Shown: positions 55,401 to 61,197 of the stretch, piece by piece
How positions within the stretch are numbered: the first letter of the stretch is position 1
Layout of the letters: each line of letters opens with the position of its first letter
DNA from: Symbiodinium microadriaticum
Taxonomy: Eukaryota > Sar > Dinophyceae > Suessiales > Symbiodiniaceae
Assembly: GCA_001939145.1 (NCBI GenBank)
Contig: LSRX01000337.1
Coordinates: 308,436-372,435, forward strand
DNA length: 64,000 bases
Direction: 5' to 3'
Translations under genes and position numbers: made by a program
Notes under the pieces: model-generated
The model's database searches: none
What the model was told of the DNA's origin: nothing
What the model saw: only the letters and a program-made list of their open reading frames with translations

Positions 55401-56224
55401 TTAGGGTTTCAGGTTTAGGGCTTAGGGTTTCAGGTTTAGGGTTTAGGGTTCAGGGTTCAGGGGTTTTGGGCCTAATTAGGGTGTAGGGTATATAGGGTTT
55501 AGGCGCTAGGGTATGGAGTTTAGGGACTAGGGTATAGAGTTCAGTGTCGGGCTTTGTCTCTAAACGTAAACTCGAATGTGGGATGTATGGCGGAGAATCA
55601 ATATGAATCTCGAACCTCCAACTAAGCCCTACAAGGCAAAGATACCATGTTTCATCAAATGGCTTTGCAGTGTTTGTCCTACCTTATGACATTCTCAGAC
55701 GCATATCTTTTCATGTCTTTTGTGATAAGGCACCAAGTCAACAAAACCACATGCCCGTACGATATTCCAAAACAACAACAGTTCTTACGTCTATGCAGAA
55801 GCATGAATGCACCTAATATGCACGCACACACGGTGCCTAGATGAATCCCGGAAACAAATTTACCTCAGTTAGAAGGTCCACTCACTCCCCGAAGCCATTA
55901 CATCCTGTCACAAAGAAAAACCACCCTCCCCAAAACCCTAGGCACCCTAGAGCCCGCCAGCCCTAGATTAATGCCCCCATGTTAAGCCCTATTTCAAGAA
56001 ACAAAAAGGCTCCGTCTTGCAAACCAAAGCCCCTGCAGTTACAGACCTTATTTCAAAAGCAAACAGCTGCACCTAGAATTCAAGACCCACAGGCCCACCA
56101 TGTTAATTGTAAGATGTACCCCAAAACTGTCAAAACACAAGCAATCCGTTGAAAGAGAACCAAAAAAGAGCTCAATGATAGCCTCGGCTGCTTCCAAAGT
56201 CTTGTTGGCTTCCGCAAGGAGGGC
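24640..56224 (-). CDS. Large microexon gene: coiled coil plus four SH3-like repeats (dinoflagellate modular family)
   Basis: Gene-level entry; the modules are listed separately. At least 25 minus-strand exons of about 24-75 nt lie in protein order over 31.6 kb, with introns of about 0.15-3 kb. Most exons start after AG|G and end before GC, fewer before GT. Successive exons join in phase where ends are well defined (for example 47899-47845 phase 1 into 46516-46443). The same motif is spelled by exons kilobases apart: VRMLKSGE (38.6 kb), VKKLQVGE (32.3 kb), VRMLEVGE (27.8 kb), each followed by an exon with xxxxxEGP; and EGWLSIKGNQ, GWFSIRDKQ, GWVTVKGNAG and GWVTV. The coiled-coil/SH3-like combination matches a large protein family I recall from Symbiodinium-type genomes; its function is unknown to me. 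Both ends are open: no start codon or stop was found. Confidence 0.75.
24714..24800. mobile_element. Palindrome family F, copy F2
   Basis: TACCCAAATGGTACATACTT ... GGGACTACTTTTAAGGCC; related to 20583-20698. It ends 30 nt upstream of the acceptor of the exon at 24684. Confidence 0.6.
24935..25037. mobile_element. Hairpin element family C, copy C2
   Basis: GGGTAGTTCTCTGAATTAGG ... complement, centre GTGCCGTACTTTCTGTATTG. Confidence 0.8.
25236..25640. repeat. Long head-to-head telomere-like block
   Basis: 25236-25395 is CCCTAAA-type with a repeated CCCTAAATCCCTAAA module; 25480-25640 is TTTAGGG-type. The two face each other across about 85 bp. Confidence 0.85.
25681..25810. repeat. AT and GATA microsatellites
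   Basis: (TA)n interrupted by ATTAAT, then (GATA)n. Confidence 0.95.
26380..26530. repeat. GGTA-rich microsatellite
   Basis: Imperfect AGGTAGGTCGGTAGG units. The overlapping long minus-strand frame (26150-26653) is an artefact of this repeat. Confidence 0.8.
26846..26936. mobile_element. Palindrome family H, copy H1
   Basis: GGGGACTTTCCGAAAATTAG ... CTGTTTTCGGAAACTCCC. It begins 22 nt past the donor of the exon at 27003-26959. Confidence 0.8.
27074..27184. mobile_element. Hairpin element family A, copy A8
   Basis: CGGAGAGAGCCCAATACCTC ... GGGGTATTGCGGGCTCTTC. Confidence 0.85.
27452..27537. mobile_element. Single palindrome, family I
   Basis: TTACCTAAACCCCCAAAAGT ... ACTTTGGGGGTCCAGGTAA, centre AATAATGGCCC/GGGCTATTATT. 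A worn relative may lie near 16389-16450. Confidence 0.7.
28214..28314. mobile_element. Palindrome family H, copy H2
   Basis: GGGGTTTCCGAAAAGAGGGG ... CCCCTAATTTTCGGAAAGTC; reverse-orientation relative of 26846-26936. It is followed by a 'staircase' of ACCCTTATAG units (28325-28400). Confidence 0.8.
29018..29052. mobile_element. Half copy of hairpin family C
   Basis: Only the right arm, CCCCAAAAGGGACCCTAATT TAGAAAACTACCC. Confidence 0.6.
29060..29150. repeat. TATAG/GTATA microsatellite
   Basis: Imperfect 5-bp TAGTA/TAGCA units. Confidence 0.85.
29572..29645. repeat. Telomere heptamers inside a perfect 27-bp direct repeat
   Basis: The same 27 bp (beginning CCAGTATCCGAGGG) stands at 29572-29598 and 29619-29645, separated only by 20 bp of GGGTTTAGGGTTTAGGGTTG. 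Confidence 0.95.
29977..34371 (-). CDS. Large gene, SH3-like repeat III
   Basis: Exons: 34371-34321 (after TTTTTGCAG; GTVFAEGEGKFYTCVST; GC donor); 33350-33312 (VAITDNFDIKDCK; GC donor); 32341-32279 (after CAGCAG; VVKKLQVGEIMAVVEGPLVQ + E; GC donor); 31324-31277 (after CGGCAG; ESGVTRVKARTLDDDQ; GC donor); 30024 to about 29977 (after GTCAG; VGWVTVKGNAGTSYAT). All are phase 0, giving one continuous repeat. It is the best-resolved repeat and anchors the others. Hairpin B5 ends 44 nt before the last acceptor; a family-D element starts 11 nt after the donor at 33312. Confidence 0.8.
30068..30166. mobile_element. Hairpin element family B, copy B5
   Basis: TACCCATAGGCTCCATAGTA ... TACTATGGAGCCCGTGGGTA. 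Both arms carry the unusual CATAGTA/TACTATG change, so the arms still match. Confidence 0.9.
30540..30640. repeat. TATAATATAC/ATAACATACC minisatellite
   Basis: About ten AT-rich 5-10 bp units. Confidence 0.85.
31701..31794. mobile_element. Hairpin element family B, copy B6
   Basis: TACCCACAGGCCCCTAAGTA ... TACTTAGGGGCCTATGGGTA; GGCCCC subfamily. Confidence 0.9.
33193..33301. mobile_element. Hairpin element family D, worn copy
   Basis: TAGGGGCCTTGATACTTAGA ... AATTATTATAAAAGCCCCTA with TATATTATACAA centre. Confidence 0.6.
33960..34110. repeat. Duplicated TTTAGGG block
   Basis: The module GGTTAAGGGGTTTAGGGG, followed by plain heptamers, occurs twice in tandem. Confidence 0.85.
34195..34295. 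repeat. Telomere-like inversion between 27-bp direct repeats
   Basis: TCGAATCCC...TCCCTAAACCCT occurs at 34195-34221 and 34269-34295 with 2 mismatches. Between them the heptamer flips from CCCTAAA to TTTAGGG. Confidence 0.85.
35665..39425 (-). CDS. Large gene, end of repeat I and SH3-like repeat II
   Basis: Exons: 39425-39377 (after CGTCGCAG; SLVDSTEGWLSIKGNQ; GC donor), end of repeat I; 38986-38927 (after TTGGCAG; GSIFLKETEKPFYTVSGADE; GC donor); 38618-38553 (after CTTCAG; VPLSPSFKVGEGEPVRMLKS + GE; GT donor GAG|GTGCCT); 38044-38002 (after TGGAAG; VMEMLEGPKKEPAY + G; phase 1, GC donor); a possible very short piece at 37685 (after TATAG; GFRWR); 35712-35665 (after CCGCAG; ALSDKASGWFSIRDKQ; GC donor). 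Joined: GNQ-GSIFLKETEKPFYTV...VRMLKSGE-VMEMLEGPKKEPAYG...ALSDKASGWFSIRDKQ, then repeat III begins GTVFAEG. The step at 37.7 kb is uncertain. Confidence 0.7.
37060..37420. repeat. Staircase array of GGGTACTGTAAGGGTTCC-type units
   Basis: About ten imperfect 30-45 bp units alternating TTTAAAGGGG, TACTGCTATGAGGG and TTCCTTTTAA. Similar shorter staircases occur at 28325-28400, 29877-29940, 43866-43960 and 55195-55255. Nothing else in this stretch. Confidence 0.75.
37833..37882. repeat. Perfect 25-bp tandem duplication
   Basis: CACTTGCATAGAACTGTCAT + CGAAA twice in a row, immediately next to a CCCTAAA array. Confidence 0.95.
38093..38207. mobile_element. Hairpin element family A, copy A9
   Basis: CCAGAGAGCCCAATTACC ... 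complement, with GGGTTC at both outer edges (possible target duplication). Ends 49 nt upstream of the exon at 38044. Confidence 0.9.
38411..38520. mobile_element. Hairpin element family D, best copy
   Basis: TATAATGTAGGGACCTTAAT ... ATTATTAAGGCCCCTCTATTA; inner arms GGAATGGGGTTTTGGGG / CCCCAAACCCCATTC. It starts 33 nt past the donor of the exon at 38618-38553. Confidence 0.85.
39742..39834. mobile_element. Hairpin element family B, copy B7
   Basis: CTACCCATAGCCCCTAAGTA ... complement (one arm CAGTGGCC). Confidence 0.85.
40088..46053 (-). CDS. Large gene, SH3-like repeat I
   Basis: Exons: 46053-46000 (after CGGGCAG; APSISKRSFLAFVQRYYV; GT donor), end of the helical region; tentative 44047-44030 (VSQAEE; donor GAG|GTATGT); 42129 to about 42097 (after CTCGCAG; AELDEIFEILE); tentative 41146 to about 41120 (ATPEDAKDE); 40342-40290 (acceptor GGGTTTAG|GT; HRAIIDAGKAVALATAP; GA donor); 40129 to about 40088 (after GATCCAG; AYQEEDPSGSANMRR). 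GKAVALATAP lines up residue for residue with GEVMEMLEGP, and SANMRR joins in phase to SLVDSTEGWLSIKGNQ at 39.4 kb. The intron 40289-40130 is largely hairpin A10. Confidence 0.6.
40178..40295. mobile_element. Hairpin element family A, copy A10 (asymmetric)
   Basis: Left arm CCCCAGAGAGCCCAATACC with a staircase insert (AGGGATCTATAAGGGTTTC); right arm reduced to GATTATGATCTGCTTTCTGGGG. It fills most of the 160-nt intron between exons 40342-40290 and 40129-40088. Confidence 0.75.
40337..40460. repeat. Telomere-like sequence inside a duplicated exon-side segment
   Basis: CTAAGCCGTGAATCCAGGGC.. (40357-40382) recurs at 40435-40460 with 3 mismatches, and GGTGACCTAAA recurs at 40337 and 40381. CCCTAAA units lie between. 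Confidence 0.85.
40541..40690. repeat. Minisatellite mixing CCCTAAA with AAAGCCCCTTGAAAC
   Basis: Four imperfect units of about 35 bp. Confidence 0.9.
41689..41784. mobile_element. Hairpin element family B, copy B8
   Basis: TACCCATAGGCACGTAAGTA ... TACTTAGGGGCCTATGGGTA; left arm has two unmatched changes. Confidence 0.85.
42650..42815. repeat. Tandem (GGCGTTTAGGGTTTAGGGTTTT)n minisatellite
   Basis: About six 22-24 bp units combining two heptamers with GGCG. Confidence 0.9.
43110..43358 (-). CDS. Open frame with protein-like 3' part, unplaced
   Basis: The stretch NEYLDNYNLDLYEEVVFDVM then PLEAYEAYHPSST is strongly protein-like. It either ends at the stop 13 codons later (REDREQAA) or at a donor CAACAC|GTGAGG (43136). 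It lies in an intron of the large gene model, so it is an extra exon, a nested gene end or chance. Not recognised. Confidence 0.3.
   Translation of the reverse strand: MLVWQLAALSEKPEIWECGCFQCRFVVQVKGSRLRLIKSGKNEYLDNYNLDLYEEVVFDVMPLEAYEAYHPSSTREDREQAA
44960..45030. repeat. TAG/TCG trinucleotide repeat
   Basis: (TAG)4 then (TCG)n, imperfect. Confidence 0.9.
45492..45602. mobile_element. Element family G, copy G1
   Basis: CCCTAAGGGTCCAAAGGGCC ... GGTATCTGGACCCTTAGGGTAA. Only the termini are clearly inverted; the interior (AGTAGTAATCCAGCTTAATA) is not palindromic. Confidence 0.8.
46443..56224 (-). CDS. Large gene, coiled-coil and helical N-terminal part
   Basis: Exons in order: 56224-56183 (ALLAEANKTLEAAE); about 55340-55290 (AEGAKATTSSEALVAAQ); 54132-54097 (after TCTCAG; GEELMKFATPAT; GT donor); 53317-53273 (after TTTCAG; EMETLEPSASSLLSK); 51211-51188 (24 nt; ATKGPMME); 50748-50716 (AKKELTKLIAK); 50339-50301 (ADLALRKVKAAAE); 49847-49815 (AVKKACKTISE); 48433-48386 (PFEAADANASAALRSE); 47899-47845 (AAEKGVAVDELFAQLAGA, phase 1); 46516-46443 (GLLAIPSLEIAEEHAKLVCR then KIEAV). 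They chain into a heptad-rich helix, ELTKLIAKADLALRKV..., then an EF-hand-like or winged helical piece ending FLAFVQRYYV in the next exon. Donors are GC except at 54097, 47845 and 46443. No start codon was found, so the 5' end lies upstream. Confidence 0.7.
48717..48811. mobile_element. Hairpin family E, copy E1
   Basis: TACCTGTAACCGAAAAGGCC ... AGATCTTTTCGGTTACAGGTA; centre TTAAGGAGCTATATG/ATAACAAGGAACC. Confidence 0.85.
49245..49363. mobile_element. Hairpin family D, worn copy
   Basis: GGGCACCTTAATAATTCGAA ... GATATTTAGGCCCCTGC, with a poly-C/poly-A interruption. Confidence 0.6.
49446..49543. mobile_element. Hairpin element family B, copy B9
   Basis: TTTACCAATAGGCTCCTATG ... ACTTAGGAGCCTATGGGTAAA; GGCTCC subfamily. 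Confidence 0.85.
49897..50014. mobile_element. Hairpin element family A, copy A11
   Basis: TACCTAGAAAACCCAATACC ... GGAGTATTGGGCTCCCTGGGTACC, TACC at both edges. Ends 50 nt upstream of the exon at 49847. Confidence 0.8.
50128..50260. repeat. 11-12 bp tandem repeat GGAACCCcAAAA
   Basis: About twelve GGAANCCC(A/T)AAA units; open on both strands (KGTLKGTPKG / GIPFGIPFRV), so the overlapping frames are artefacts. Confidence 0.9.
50776..50895. mobile_element. Hairpin element family B, copy B10 with internal duplication
   Basis: The module AAGTAGTTCCTTTTTGGGAT + TACCTTATA occurs twice in the left half. Starts 28 nt upstream of the acceptor of the exon at 50748. Confidence 0.85.
51591..51684. mobile_element. 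Hairpin element family B, copy B11
   Basis: AAACCCATAGGCTCCTAAGT ... ACTAAGGAGCCTATGGAT; GGCTCC subfamily. Confidence 0.85.
51726..51836. mobile_element. Element family G, copy G2
   Basis: Same length and sequence as 45492-45602 apart from scattered substitutions. Confidence 0.85.
52241..52320. mobile_element. Hairpin family D, left half
   Basis: GTCTTAATGATTAGAATAGG GTTGTGGGGTATATTATAGT; right arm mostly lost. Similar halves occur at 51430-51500 and 60089-60171. Confidence 0.55.
53345..53444. mobile_element. Hairpin element family B, copy B12
   Basis: ACCCATAGGCTCCTAAGTAG ... TATTTAGGAGCCTACGG; the right end is duplicated (CTACGGTCTACGGGTA). Starts 28 nt upstream of the acceptor of the exon at 53317. 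Confidence 0.85.
54473..54563. mobile_element. Single palindrome, family J
   Basis: CATGATATAAACCCCGCATT ... AATGCAGGATTTATGTCATC; centre GGAATATACCATAATT. Confidence 0.75.
54737..54815. repeat. Poly-C / CA microsatellite
   Basis: CCCCCCGCCCC, CCCCCCCCC, then (CA)n. Confidence 0.9.
55081..55198. mobile_element. Hairpin element family C, copy C3
   Basis: TATATGGGTAGTTGTCTACA ... AGAGAACTACCCATATA; the most complete copy of this family. Confidence 0.9.
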
Positions 56225-56274
56225 CTCCAGGGAAGCTGATGGCCAGGGACACTTTGGGTTTTTAACGACATAGG

Positions 56275-57640
56275 TTCAGTGTTTAAGGACTAGGACTTTT
56301 GTTGGCTTGAGGTGTAAGTTAAGCCTTCGGTTCCGGGTTTGGTTTTCAAAGGTTTCTTGAGCCGCTGCGTTTGGTCTAGGGTTTAACTTATAGTTTGTGA
56401 AATTGGGGCTTGTTTCTTTTGTCTAGAGCACAACCTAAGGTTGCTTGAAGTTAAGGGTTGGATTGAGGGGGGATTGTGTTCAGGGTTTGTATCTAGGTTG
56501 CATGTTGGGGTTTAGGCTTGCTTCAATGTTGTTGGCTTCTAAACTGGGGGAACTTTCAGGGCTGTTCATACATAGGTCAGGGTGTAGCGCTTTTGTGCAG
56601 GGTTTTCCGCCTAAGGTCTAGTTTACGATTTGGGGTTCATGGTGAAGGCCCTAAACCCTAAACTCTAAAACCCTAAACCCTAAACCCCATAAAACCCTAA
56701 ACCCCTAAACCCTAAAAGCTCATGGTTTGCGGTTCAGGCTTGGGGGATGGCCGGGGATGGTTGTAATGGGACTATCCCATATAGATGGTCCCCTCAGGGT
56801 TGATTTAGGGTTTAGGGTTTAGGGCAATATGGATTCTGCTGAGTAGGGTTCTATACCGGTGTTCTGTTTCGGAATTACTCTGAGTCAGTCTTTTAATTTC
56901 TTCTCCTAAGCAGGTTCATGCTCTGAGCAACCACAAGATTCTGAGTACCGGTGTGAGGGGATAGTTACACGGACCATGATACTTATTCCCAAGATAGGCA
57001 GGTAGCTGTAGCTACAATGACGTTAGGTCCCTCTTGGGGTACATACAATCCTGCCTGTATCAACCCAGCATCTTTCGAGCAGAATTTGATTGTGGGTGGT
57101 TTACGCTACAAGATGTCACAGCGATTTCTTGCAGGAATGCCGTGACAGAACACGGGCATAACTTCAACCTAACTCGATGTTGCCTTGAAGTGTGCATCCC
57201 ACTCATCAACACCTTTTCTCAACCAGGGCTCGACAGCCATGGACGCTATCCGAATCCCGGTAGACTTTGTCTTGCCTCCGGTCAAGAGTAATTCCGATGT
57301 GGAGGCAGCTGTACTGCCACGAGCCCATATCTTGAAGGGAAGCTGCCTCTACCTAGGCAGGCGCCTCGCTCTCTCTTTCTTTCTCCTTCTCTGTCCTACC
57401 TTAAACCCTAAACCTTCCTGAGATCTGGGCTCGAAAAGCCACTGGATCCAGACATTACAAGCACTCGGCTGCTAATGGATGGGTGGCGTGCAAAACTGAA
57501 ACTACGAGGACGATTAAAATTTGCAATCCTTGGTGCAGAAAAGCCAAGGTTGCACAGCCGAGTAGCTGGTAAGCTTCATGGGGATCTCGTTATGACCCTG
57601 TGCTCCAGCTTGTCGGTAACGACAAACAGAAACTGGCTGC
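56275..57640. other. Non-coding or unplaced stretch
   Basis: Telomere-like patches (56648-56720, 56800-56825) and unique sequence. A plus-strand open piece at 57235-57380 (MDAIRIPVDFVLPPVKSNSD) is protein-like but on the opposite strand to everything else, with no splice or gene context. Confidence 0.5.
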
Positions 57641-57649
57641 CCTGTCACT

Positions 57650-58846
57650 CTAGCGACGGCGGGGATGTGGCTGATCATCGTCATCCTTGCGGCGGCGGCG
57701 GCCCCCATCCTTGTCATCATCCTTCTTGCCATCGTCATCCTTGCGGCCACGGCGACCATCCTTGTCGTCGTCCTTCTTGCCATCGTCATCCTTGCGACCA
57801 CGGCGACCATGCTTGTCGTCGTCCTTCTTGCCATCGTCATCCTTGCGGCCATGGCGACCATGCTTGTCGTCGTCCTTCTTGCCATCGTCATCCTTGCGGC
57901 CACGGCGACCATGCTTGTCGTCGTCCTTCTTGCCATCGTCATCCTTGCGGCCACGGCGACCATCCTTGTCGTCGTCCTTGCGTCCACGGCGACCATCCTT
58001 GTCGTCGTCCTTGCGCCCACGCCGACCATCCTTGTCGTCGTCCTTCTTTCCGTCGTCCTCCCCGCGGGGCCGTCGGCGCCGTCGACCGTCCCTGTCATCC
58101 TTGTCATCTTTCTTGGGAGGATACACAGGGGTCGTGGTCTCATCTTCCTCTGTTGTCGTCTTGTACTCCTTGTCTGTCGTTGTGGGCTCTTCGGTGGTCG
58201 TCGTGGGCTCCTCGGTGGTTGTTGTGGACTCTTCGGTGGTCGTCGTGGGCTCCTCGGTGGTGGTCGTGGGCTCCGCGCTGGTGGTCTCCTCGGTGGTCGT
58301 TAGCTCCTCGGTGGTCGTGGGCTCCTCGGTGGTCGTCTTCTCCTTCTTTGTGGTGGTCTTGTAGTCCGGTGGCGAACCACATTCATCACAGTACTCCTTC
58401 AAGGCATCTGCGATGGCATGCACATTGCCAAGGCACTTGGGCATGCAGAAGTCGTTTGGCGAGTTCAGTCCATCACAGAACTTGCCACAGACTGCTTTCT
58501 CGTCAAGGCAATTAGTCGTGGCATTGACCTGTGTTAAAGCCAGTCGGCCTTGCTGGGGCCTTTGCAACAAGCCGATCGCTTCGGTCTCCTGGATGAAGCA
58601 AGTGTTCTTGGAGCAATAGTCCTGGCCGGCGGCAATCATGCTCTCGACAACGGCTTTTTGCCTGGTGCAATGCTTTGCGACGCACCAGTTTGCTTTTTGG
58701 CCTTTGCCTCCGAGCATGCCTTGACTGCAGACGATTCTGCATACCCATGCCGCCCCATCGCACTGACGCTCGTGCACTGGGATGTTAATCCCAGCCCAAG
58801 CTGGTAGAGCCAGGGAGGACAGCAAGAGGATCTGATGCGGCGTCAT
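57650..58846 (-). CDS. Secreted Cys-rich protein with Thr/Glu stalk and charged KDDD/RGR repeats
   Basis: Start chosen at 58846, because the next residues, MTPHQILLLSSLALPAWA, form a clear signal peptide; the frame stays open to an upstream Met at 59116 (488 codons in all), but that extension looks non-coding. The 398-residue product has: signal peptide (1-18); a domain with 14 Cys (about 28-170; QCDGAAWVCRIVCSQ, NWCVAKHC, DYCSKNTC, KAVCGKFCDG, FCMPKCLG, EYCDECG); a Thr/Glu stalk of TTTEEPT units (about 175-260), which in secreted proteins is usually O-glycosylated; and a repetitive tail of three 11-residue RKDDDKDGRRG-type units followed by 17-residue RKDDDGKKDDDK(H/D)GRRG units. It is probably extracellular or cell-wall/theca associated; the tail resembles a mineral- or polymer-binding polyampholyte, but no function is assigned. 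Both other strands are open through the repeat, an artefact. Single exon, unlike its neighbours. Confidence 0.75.
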   Translation of the reverse strand: MTPHQILLLSSLALPAWAGINIPVHERQCDGAAWVCRIVCSQGMLGGKGQKANWCVAKHCTRQKAVVESMIAAGQDYCSKNTCFIQETEAIGLLQRPQQGRLALTQVNATTNCLDEKAVCGKFCDGLNSPNDFCMPKCLGNVHAIADALKEYCDECGSPPDYKTTTKKEKTTTEEPTTTEELTTTEETTSAEPTTTTEEPTTTTEESTTTTEEPTTTTEEPTTTDKEYKTTTEEDETTTPVYPPKKDDKDDRDGRRRRRPRGEDDGKKDDDKDGRRGRKDDDKDGRRGRKDDDKDGRRGRKDDDGKKDDDKHGRRGRKDDDGKKDDDKHGRHGRKDDDGKKDDDKHGRRGRKDDDGKKDDDKDGRRGRKDDDGKKDDDKDGGRRRRKDDDDQPHPRRR

Positions 58847-59146
58847 GGCTGGGCAGCGGTTCTGCTTCGGACTGTGCTGAACTTGGGCCTTTGCCAACAA
58901 TACGTGGATCATCATTGCTAGGCTGCTAGGGTCTTGAGTTTGCATCGGGGCGGGGTTTGGTATGGGGTCAAGATGTGCCCTGTTGAATACGGAAGAAGTG
59001 CACAAAATCAGCAAGCAAGCGGTGCACATGGGCACCCTAGACCCAACGTCCCCACCTCGGCTTCTCTTCGCTCTTTGGCCTGTCGCAAGCGTGTGGCTCT
59101 TGGACTTTCCAGGCATTTTAGCAGCTTAGGGCATAGAGCTGTTTAG

Positions 59147-61190
59147 TTTTGCTTAGAGGTCTGGAGCTCAAGGTTCAACAAAAATTGGGAGTTTGCAGAT
59201 TACGGCTCAAGGTGTTCAGAAGCTCGAGGCACAGAGTACAGTGAGCATGGCCACTACGGATGCTTTGCTGGTATGAACATATGCACCATGGCACCCGACA
59301 CCCTAAACCGTAATGATGCGTTCGGTTGAGGGTATTTCCACGGTGCAGATGATGATCACATTGAAATCTAAGCTCGTGTGACTGTTGTGTGGCAGGCACT
59401 CTCTTTGATTGCTGACCAGGCCCATAGAGTGTAGATGCAAGACCTCTTAAGCCCCCTTAGAACCATATTAAAGAATCCGCTCAATCATCCCTTGGAGATA
59501 TGTATAAAAACCATATCCTAAGACCACCAAAGACCTAAACCCTCACCTCTAAACCCTAAGCCCAAAGCCTTCAAACCCCCAAAATGCGTCCGGGGTTTAC
59601 ATGGGAGATCCGAAAGCCTACTGTTGTCGGGGTTGTACCCCGTGCTTCAGGGGTCAGAACCTACTACTCTGGTAGGGCACCCTCCATCCCGATACCCCTA
59701 AACCCTAAACCCCTAAACCCTAGCCCTAAACCCCTAAGCCTGCTGAGCCTCCAGCACGTGATGGGTATTCCTTCTAGGTAGCCTCAACTTATCTGTAGCC
59801 GAAAAGACCTACCTTCGTTGGATTTTAAGGTTTAGGGTTGAAAAAAGTTAGGGCTTAGGGCTTCTATGGGTAAGTCTTTTGAGCCACAGGTATAGCATAA
59901 TATACTCCAACACCCTATTCTTACTATTAAGGCCCACCATACTAAGCCCTTAAAGTTACCCTTTTCGAACCCTTTTCAAGGAACCCTTTAATTTAAGGAA
60001 ACCTATTGAATCTCCAAAACCGCGTAACCCCGCAGAATAGCAGGGTTCTTTAAAGGATTCTTTAAGAGTCGCCATTAGGGCTTCGTACAGGGGCCTTAAT
60101 CATCAGAAAAGGGCTTTGGAGTATATTGTCCTGAAAGGATTATAGGGATCTCGAAAATGTTCGGCCCCTATATTCGCCTTCTTCCAGGAAACAAACCCTC
60201 AACAACAGCACCTAAGTCGCTGCTGAACCAACAATAGGAGCAGTCCACAGCTGAAACATCGTCAGCATCATCGACAGCAGCATCATCAGGGTCATCATCA
60301 CTGAACCACGTAAAGGGAAACCTCTAGACTCTAAACCCTAAACCGTACACCCTAGACCCTAAAGCCCAAACCCTAAACCCAAAACACGAGCAACAACATC
60401 ACGAATCATAGCAAGGCTGATCGCAGGCACCATTGCAACCCCGGTTCCCTTCACCCCAATAAGAAAGAAACTGCAGCCTCAACAAGGTCTCATCAAAAGC
60501 CAATGACCAACAGATGAAGGGTTTAGGGTTTAGGGTTTAGGGCTCTAGGGTTTAGGAGGTACTATCACCTGACCTGATTTTCTCTCTACCAAAAAATCCC
60601 GCCCAAAGTCTTCAAACCCTTACCAAGCCCTAAAACCTTGAACTCAGAATCCCTTCGCCCTACATCCTAAACCCCCGAGCACCAACAATGTAGATCATCC
60701 TGGAACACGTTACCCAAAAACCCTATCCGCCCAAAAACAAGAATCAACAACAAAGAACCGTACTATATATAAGAGGCCCTAAACCCTCAACCCTGAGGCC
60801 CTCATATTAACCGCTATGCGATCCTTGAAATGAAGCCTATAAAGCACGAAGACTTCTTCAGAGCCCCCAAAAACCCCAAATCCCTGCACCTTAGCAAGCC
60901 TAAACACCTGAACCCTCAAAAGCCCTACGCCCCTGACTGAACCTTGCAACCCCGAAACCCTTAACCCCAAACCCTCAACCCCTAAAACCCCTAAAACCCC
61001 CAAAACCCCTAAAACCCCTAAAACCCCTAAAACCTCTAAAACCCCTAAACCCCTCAACACCCCTACAATCCCCTCAAAACCCCCAAAACCCCTAAAACCC
61101 TAAACCTTAAAACCCCTGAAACCACCTAAAAACCCCTACAAACCCTCTAAAACCCTTAAAACCCCTAAAGCCCCCTTAAAACCCCAAAGA
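59147..61190. other. Spacer with repeats, no gene recognised
   Basis: Contains hairpin E2 (59790-59893), a D half copy (60089-60171), and CCCTAAA patches that grow into a long CCCCTAAAA array (60950-61190). No supported exon. Confidence 0.6.
59790..59893. mobile_element. Hairpin family E, copy E2
   Basis: CTTATCTGTAGCCGAAAAGA ... AAGTCTTTTGAGCCACAGGTA. A TTTAGGG unit sits in the loop. Confidence 0.7.
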
Positions 61191-61197
61191 TCGGGGC

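Noticed and set aside
57185..57421. 78-codon plus-strand ORF with MDAIRIPVDFVLPPVKSNSD
   Set aside because: Opposite strand to all supported genes, ends in heptamer-derived NPKP; noted only in the spacer entry.
57475..58515. Long plus-strand open frames opposite the secreted protein gene
   Set aside because: They arise because the GAC/AAG/CGC repeat is open in several frames; the minus frame has a signal peptide, a Cys domain and a stop in the right place.
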